From Bradyrhizobium sp. LHD-71 (GTDB lineage: Bacteria > Pseudomonadota > Alphaproteobacteria > Rhizobiales > Xanthobacteraceae): a stretch of DNA of 64,000 nucleotides. Below, one piece after another: positions 60,604 to 64,000 of this stretch. The position numbers and the translations under genes are program-made. The stretch is taken from positions 186,001 through 250,000 of the forward strand of contig NZ_JAVIFX010000007.1 in NCBI RefSeq assembly GCF_031157255.1, in the 5' to 3' direction. The notes under the pieces were generated by a model. It saw only the letters and a list, made by a program, of their open reading frames with translations, had not been told where the DNA came from and did no database searches. Every line of letters begins with the position of its first letter. Within the stretch, counting starts at the first letter, position 1.

Positions 60604-62628
60604 TCACTGCGAGCGCAATGCGCGTCGGGGGCGCGACAGCCAGAGCAGGTAGGGGCCGGCAAGCATCATTGCGAAGATTCCCGCCGGCAGCTGAAACGGA
60701 AATATCACAACCCGCCCCGCCCAGTCCGCCGCCACCATCAGGATCGCACCGATCAGGGCCGCGAGAACCGCCTGATGCAGCGCGCGCTGCGCCCCCATCA
60801 TCCGCGCCATATGTGGCGCGATGAAGCCGACGAGGCTGAGAAGGCCGACCGCGAGCGTCGCCGTCGCCGTTAGCAGGGCCGTGAGCAGCATGATAATCGT
60901 CCGGCTCGTCATCATCGACACACCGACCGAACGCGCCGCGGCTTGGCCGAGCGGCAAGATATCGAGCCACCGCGACAGCATCGGCACCAATAGCAAGAGC
61001 ATGGTCGCAGCCACGGCCAGCACGGCAGCCTCGACAGGGCCGACCTGGTAGAGTGATCCCGTCAATAGCGACAGCATCATCCCGATCCTCGGATCCCCGG
61101 TCGCGAGCGCAATGGCAATGAACGCGCCAAAAGCGGCTCCCAAAGCGACGCCCGCAAGCAACACTCGTTCCGGACTGAACTCGGATCGCCAGCTGAACAG
61201 CAAAATCAGCGCGAGCACGACGAACGCGCCGATGCCACCGGCAGCGATCTGTGCCGCCCGCATGTGGGCGGGGAACAGAAACAGCAGCACGATTACGCCC
61301 ATCGCCGCACCGTAGCTGACACCCATCACCTCAGGCGCGGCCATCGGATTTCCGGTCATGCGCTGCAGCAGCGTTCCGGCCACCGCGAGCGTAGCGCCCG
61401 CGGACAGCGCCGCCACCACGCGCGGCCACCGCCATGGCAAGAACTCCTGGATGCCAGCAAATCCGCTCCAGCTCCAGCCGTCAGCGCCAACGCCGACTGC
61501 GAGCGCGATCCAAATCATCAGCAACAGCAAGGCGACGCCACCCAGCATCACCCGCCAGGGATGTTGAAGGCGCGGCGGAACCGATGGACTGAGTCCTCCG
61601 AGCGGCGCCGCGGCACGCAACCGCGGGAGCAGCCACAACAGCATCGGTGCACCGATCAACGCGGTTGCTGCGCCGGCCGGCATCTCACGGTAGCCAGGCG
61701 GGATCAACTTGACGAGCCCATCCGTCAACCACAGCAGGCCCGCGCCGCAGAGCGGAGCCCAGATCAACCGATCTGAGAGTCGGCGCGCGCCCGAAAGCAT
61801 CGCGAGAGCCGGTGCTGCGAGGCCGACAAAACCAAGCACTCCGACCAGACTGACGACCGAAGCACTCAAGGCAATGGCAATCACAAGCGCACCGAGGCGC
61901 GCGCCTGTCAGGCCGAGGCCGAGGTTGCGCGCAGTCTCGTCATCGAACCCCAGCAGGGTCAGCGGACGAACCATCGCCGCGATCAGCGCCAAGGCGATCG
62001 CAAAACGCGGCGCCAGGAATGCAACGTTGCTCCAATCCTGCTGGTTGAGGAAGCCCGCGCCCCAGATGAACAGGCCGATCAGATATTCATGGTTCAACAA
62101 CACGAGCACCTGGGCGGAGACCGCGCAATAATAGCTGACGATCAATCCGGCCAGCACCAGCGCCACCGGGGACAGCGCGCGGCGCCAGGTGAGCGCGAAG
62201 ACGCACGCGAACGCGAGAAAACCGCCTGCGAGCGCAACCCATTCGCGGCCGAACGCAAGCAGCGATGGCGCCCAGAGCGTGGTGACAGCAAGCGCGAGAT
62301 AGGCGCCGTTGGAGACGCCCAGCGTGGTCGGCTCGGCAAGCGGATTACGCAGCACCTGTTGGCAGACGGCACCTGCAAGGCCGAGCGCGGCGCCGCTCAT
62401 CAGCGCCATCACGATCCGCGGAAAGACCGTATAATGCACGAGCATCTGCTGCGGATCTGTGACGTCCGGGCTCCACAACGCCGACAGCCACGCTGCGGGC
62501 GGCAAATGCGCAGACAGATCACGCCACGCCAGCACCGCAGCAGCAGCGAACAAGAGGCCAACCAGCATCGCCGGATGCATTGCGCCCGCGACCTTCGAGC
62601 GAGCCGGAAGCGTGTCAACCTTGCTCAT
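60604..62628 (-). CDS. fhuB: Fused ferric-hydroxamate ABC permease (FhuB-like)
   Basis: A 674-residue permease made of two FecCD halves in one chain, as in E. coli FhuB. First half: RIVMALMSGAALGLAGAVCQ, then QVLRNPLAEPTTLGVSNGAY. Second half: RVVAALSAGATLAVAGTLLQ, then RMTGNPMAAPEVMGVSYGAA. Each half ends with the EAA-like region (VGVLGFVGLAAPALAMLSGA and LLSLVGFIAPHMARMMGAQR) that contacts the ATPase. A fused permease is typical of hydroxamate transporters, agreeing with the biosynthetic genes nearby. The ATG at 62628 is preferred; it overlaps the upstream binding-protein gene by 14 bp. Confidence 0.94.
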   Translation of the reverse strand: MSKVDTLPARSKVAGAMHPAMLVGLLFAAAAVLAWRDLSAHLPPAAWLSALWSPDVTDPQQMLVHYTVFPRIVMALMSGAALGLAGAVCQQVLRNPLAEPTTLGVSNGAYLALAVTTLWAPSLLAFGREWVALAGGFLAFACVFALTWRRALSPVALVLAGLIVSYYCAVSAQVLVLLNHEYLIGLFIWGAGFLNQQDWSNVAFLAPRFAIALALIAAMVRPLTLLGFDDETARNLGLGLTGARLGALVIAIALSASVVSLVGVLGFVGLAAPALAMLSGARRLSDRLIWAPLCGAGLLWLTDGLVKLIPPGYREMPAGAATALIGAPMLLWLLPRLRAAAPLGGLSPSVPPRLQHPWRVMLGGVALLLLMIWIALAVGVGADGWSWSGFAGIQEFLPWRWPRVVAALSAGATLAVAGTLLQRMTGNPMAAPEVMGVSYGAAMGVIVLLFLFPAHMRAAQIAAGGIGAFVVLALILLFSWRSEFSPERVLLAGVALGAAFGAFIAIALATGDPRIGMMLSLLTGSLYQVGPVEAAVLAVAATMLLLLVPMLSRWLDILPLGQAAARSVGVSMMTSRTIIMLLTALLTATATLAVGLLSLVGFIAPHMARMMGAQRALHQAVLAALIGAILMVAADWAGRVVIFPFQLPAGIFAMMLAGPYLLWLSRPRRALRSQ

Positions 62629-63595
62629 GAGTATCCCGCGGCAAACGTTCAGCGAGAAGGCGCGCGAAGCGCTCTGCCGCAGGAATTCCCCCATAGAAGA
62701 ACTGATTTCCGAGCACCGTCAGCCGCCCCGCACGAAGGAACGGCAAGGTCCGAAGCACCGGACTTGCCTTCAGCAGCGCCTGGACATCCGCGACGCGCGA
62801 GGTCATCAAGATCAAGCGCGCATCGGGAACCGCGGCCAGCACTTCAAGGCCGACGCTGGTGTGTCCCCACGGACCGCTGTGCCCCGTCCAGGCATTTTGC
62901 AATCCGAACCGGTCAAGCACGTCCTGATAGAGACTGTTCGGGCCAAACACGAGCGCACGATTGCGCGCAATCTCGCTGACGAGATAGAGCGGCGCGCCAC
63001 GATCACGGCGCAGCCGCTCCGCGGCGGCCGCCATCGTGGCATCGAAGCGCGCCAAATAGGCTTCGCACTGTGCCTCGATGCCGAGACGTCGAGCGAGCGC
63101 CTCGGTCGAGCCGCGCGCGGTGTCCAAGGGCCTGCCACCAGGCCTGAAGATCGTGAACACCTCAACCGGTGCAACGCCGCGCAGCCGCGGCATGGCGGCC
63201 ATCAGGCTCGGGTCGATGATGATGAGATCAGGTGCCAGGCTTTGCAGCAGTTCGAGATTTGGCTCCGTGCGCAGGCCGATTTCCTTGACCGCGGAAGGAA
63301 TCTCGGGCTCGACGACAAGCCTGCCGTAACGTTCGATCTCCGGGATGACCAGCGGCACGACGCCAAGCGCGAGCAACGTCTGCGCGCAGGCCCAACCCAG
63401 CGCCGCGATGCGCGGCGGTGCGGGTGATGCGATGGCTTGCGGCACCCTCAGCATCCAACTGCCGGCCAGCGCTCCGCCGGCAGCCAGGCCCATCCCGATG
63501 AGGTCTCGGCGAGACGGCATCGAACCGGAGGTATTGAGGAAGCTCCGGCTCATGCGGTCAGGTTTCTGTGGACTTGGCGGGGGCGCACATGACAT
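62615..63595 (-). CDS. fhuD: Periplasmic ferric-hydroxamate binding protein (FhuD-like), Tat signal
   Basis: About 326 residues. The N-terminus has a twin-arginine signal (MPSRRDLIGMGLAAGGALAG) and an AIASPAP cleavage region. The mature protein is a TroA/FhuD-type cluster-A-like binding protein: RIAALGWACAQTLLALGVVP, LELLQSLAPDLIIIDPSLMA, and VFGPNSLYQDVLDRFGLQNA. Start choice is uncertain: an ATG at 63595, a GTG at 63607 (overlapping the previous stop) and an ATG at 63553 are all possible; only the last two-thirds of this leader is needed for the Tat signal. It hands the ferric siderophore to the fused permease whose gene it overlaps. Confidence 0.93.
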   Translation of the reverse strand: MSCAPPPSPQKPDRMSRSFLNTSGSMPSRRDLIGMGLAAGGALAGSWMLRVPQAIASPAPPRIAALGWACAQTLLALGVVPLVIPEIERYGRLVVEPEIPSAVKEIGLRTEPNLELLQSLAPDLIIIDPSLMAAMPRLRGVAPVEVFTIFRPGGRPLDTARGSTEALARRLGIEAQCEAYLARFDATMAAAAERLRRDRGAPLYLVSEIARNRALVFGPNSLYQDVLDRFGLQNAWTGHSGPWGHTSVGLEVLAAVPDARLILMTSRVADVQALLKASPVLRTLPFLRAGRLTVLGNQFFYGGIPAAERFARLLAERLPRDTHEQG

Positions 63596-63599
63596 GCGT

Positions 63600-64000
63600 T
63601 CAAGCACGAAGTGCTTCTGAACGAAAGGCGTGAGCCAAAGCTTCTCCGATCACAGCCCGCGCACGCAAAGCGTCCGCCACCACATTTCCCATTCGCAGGA
63701 ATTCATGGATCATGCCCGGATAGATCCTGAGGTCGACGGCGACACCCGCAGAGCTCAGTCTTGCCGCATACTCGTGCCCTTCGTCCACCAGAGGATCATA
63801 CTCGGCAAGCACGATCAGCGCCGGCGGCAGGCCCGTCAGATCGACCGCGGCGAGCGGCGCAAAGCGCCAATCGTCCCGGTCGGCCTCAGCACGCAGATAC
63901 TGTCTGAAGAACCAGTCGACCGTCTCCCGCTCCAGAAGATAGCCGGAACCATACCGGCTGTAGGAGGCCGTCGCCTGATGGGAACTCAGGCCGGGATAGG
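63600..64000 (-). CDS. Alpha/beta hydrolase (acetyl-esterase/HSL type), partial
   Basis: Only the C-terminal about 132 residues are inside the window; the gene enters from the right edge. LPPALIVLAEYDPLVDEGHE carries the acid residue of the triad and IYPGMIHEFLRM carries the catalytic His, as in the hormone-sensitive-lipase branch. The nucleophile Ser lies outside. Its stop is next to the start of the FhuD gene, with overlap if FhuD starts at 63607, so the two may be in one operon. A role in opening a siderophore ester is conceivable, but the HSL-type fold is not the usual siderophore esterase (Fes/IroE), so I do not assign it. Confidence 0.85.
   Translation of the reverse strand, partial: YPGLSSHQATASYSRYGSGYLLERETVDWFFRQYLRAEADRDDWRFAPLAAVDLTGLPPALIVLAEYDPLVDEGHEYAARLSSAGVAVDLRIYPGMIHEFLRMGNVVADALRARAVIGEALAHAFRSEALRA

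Noticed and set aside
62459-63427. Plus-strand frame of 322 codons opposite the FhuD/FhuB genes
   Set aside because: It is antisense to two well-defined transporter genes and has no family resemblance.

Overview
The window is GC-rich, densely coded DNA from what is most likely an alphaproteobacterium of the Hyphomicrobiales (Bradyrhizobium-like). That placement is inferred from solitary Bug/TctC binding proteins, a DUF6065 protein, an FHA/DUF3739-type exoprotein and a rhizobial-style hydroxamate siderophore set. No rRNA, tRNA, CRISPR array or insertion sequence was recognised.

Region 1 (1-10.8 kb) looks catabolic. It holds a partial class III CoA-transferase, two orphan TctC/Bug binding proteins each beside a LysR regulator, an MFS carrier, and a TetR regulator divergent from a three-subunit molybdenum aldehyde oxidoreductase (PaoABC-like). 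A 17-bp inverted repeat fills the spacer of a good sigma70-type promoter ahead of the oxidoreductase genes.

Region 2 (10.8-42.5 kb) is the most unusual part: 23 genes on the minus strand, mostly touching or overlapping. It encodes a two-partner secretion system (a giant FHA-family exoprotein of about 3,850 residues and its FhaC-type transporter) with ExbB, ExbD and two TonBs. It also has two FecI-type sigma factors, two FecR regulators, two secreted STN-domain proteins ending in TonB-C-like domains, two short secreted TonB-C-like proteins, a parvulin, a lytic transglycosylase, a trypsin-like protease, a porin, a coiled-coil protein and YbjN-type proteins. There is no TonB-dependent receptor in the window. 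I infer a cell-surface-signalled and possibly energised secretion/adhesion system.

Region 3 (42.6-53.2 kb) is mixed. It contains a quinone-reductase-like dehydrogenase, a membrane protein, a DUF6065 protein, a small secreted Asn/Ser-repeat protein, a split MacAB-type exporter, an ECF sigma/anti-sigma/subtilase operon, and a short remnant resembling a TctC C-terminus.

Region 4 (53.2-64 kb) is for a hydroxamate siderophore: phosphopantetheinyl transferase, ornithine/lysine N-monooxygenase, GNAT acyltransferase, PvdE-like exporter, ferri-siderophore reductase, and Fhu-like ATPase, fused permease and binding protein, followed by a truncated alpha/beta hydrolase. The NRPS or NIS synthetase and the outer-membrane receptor are not in the window.
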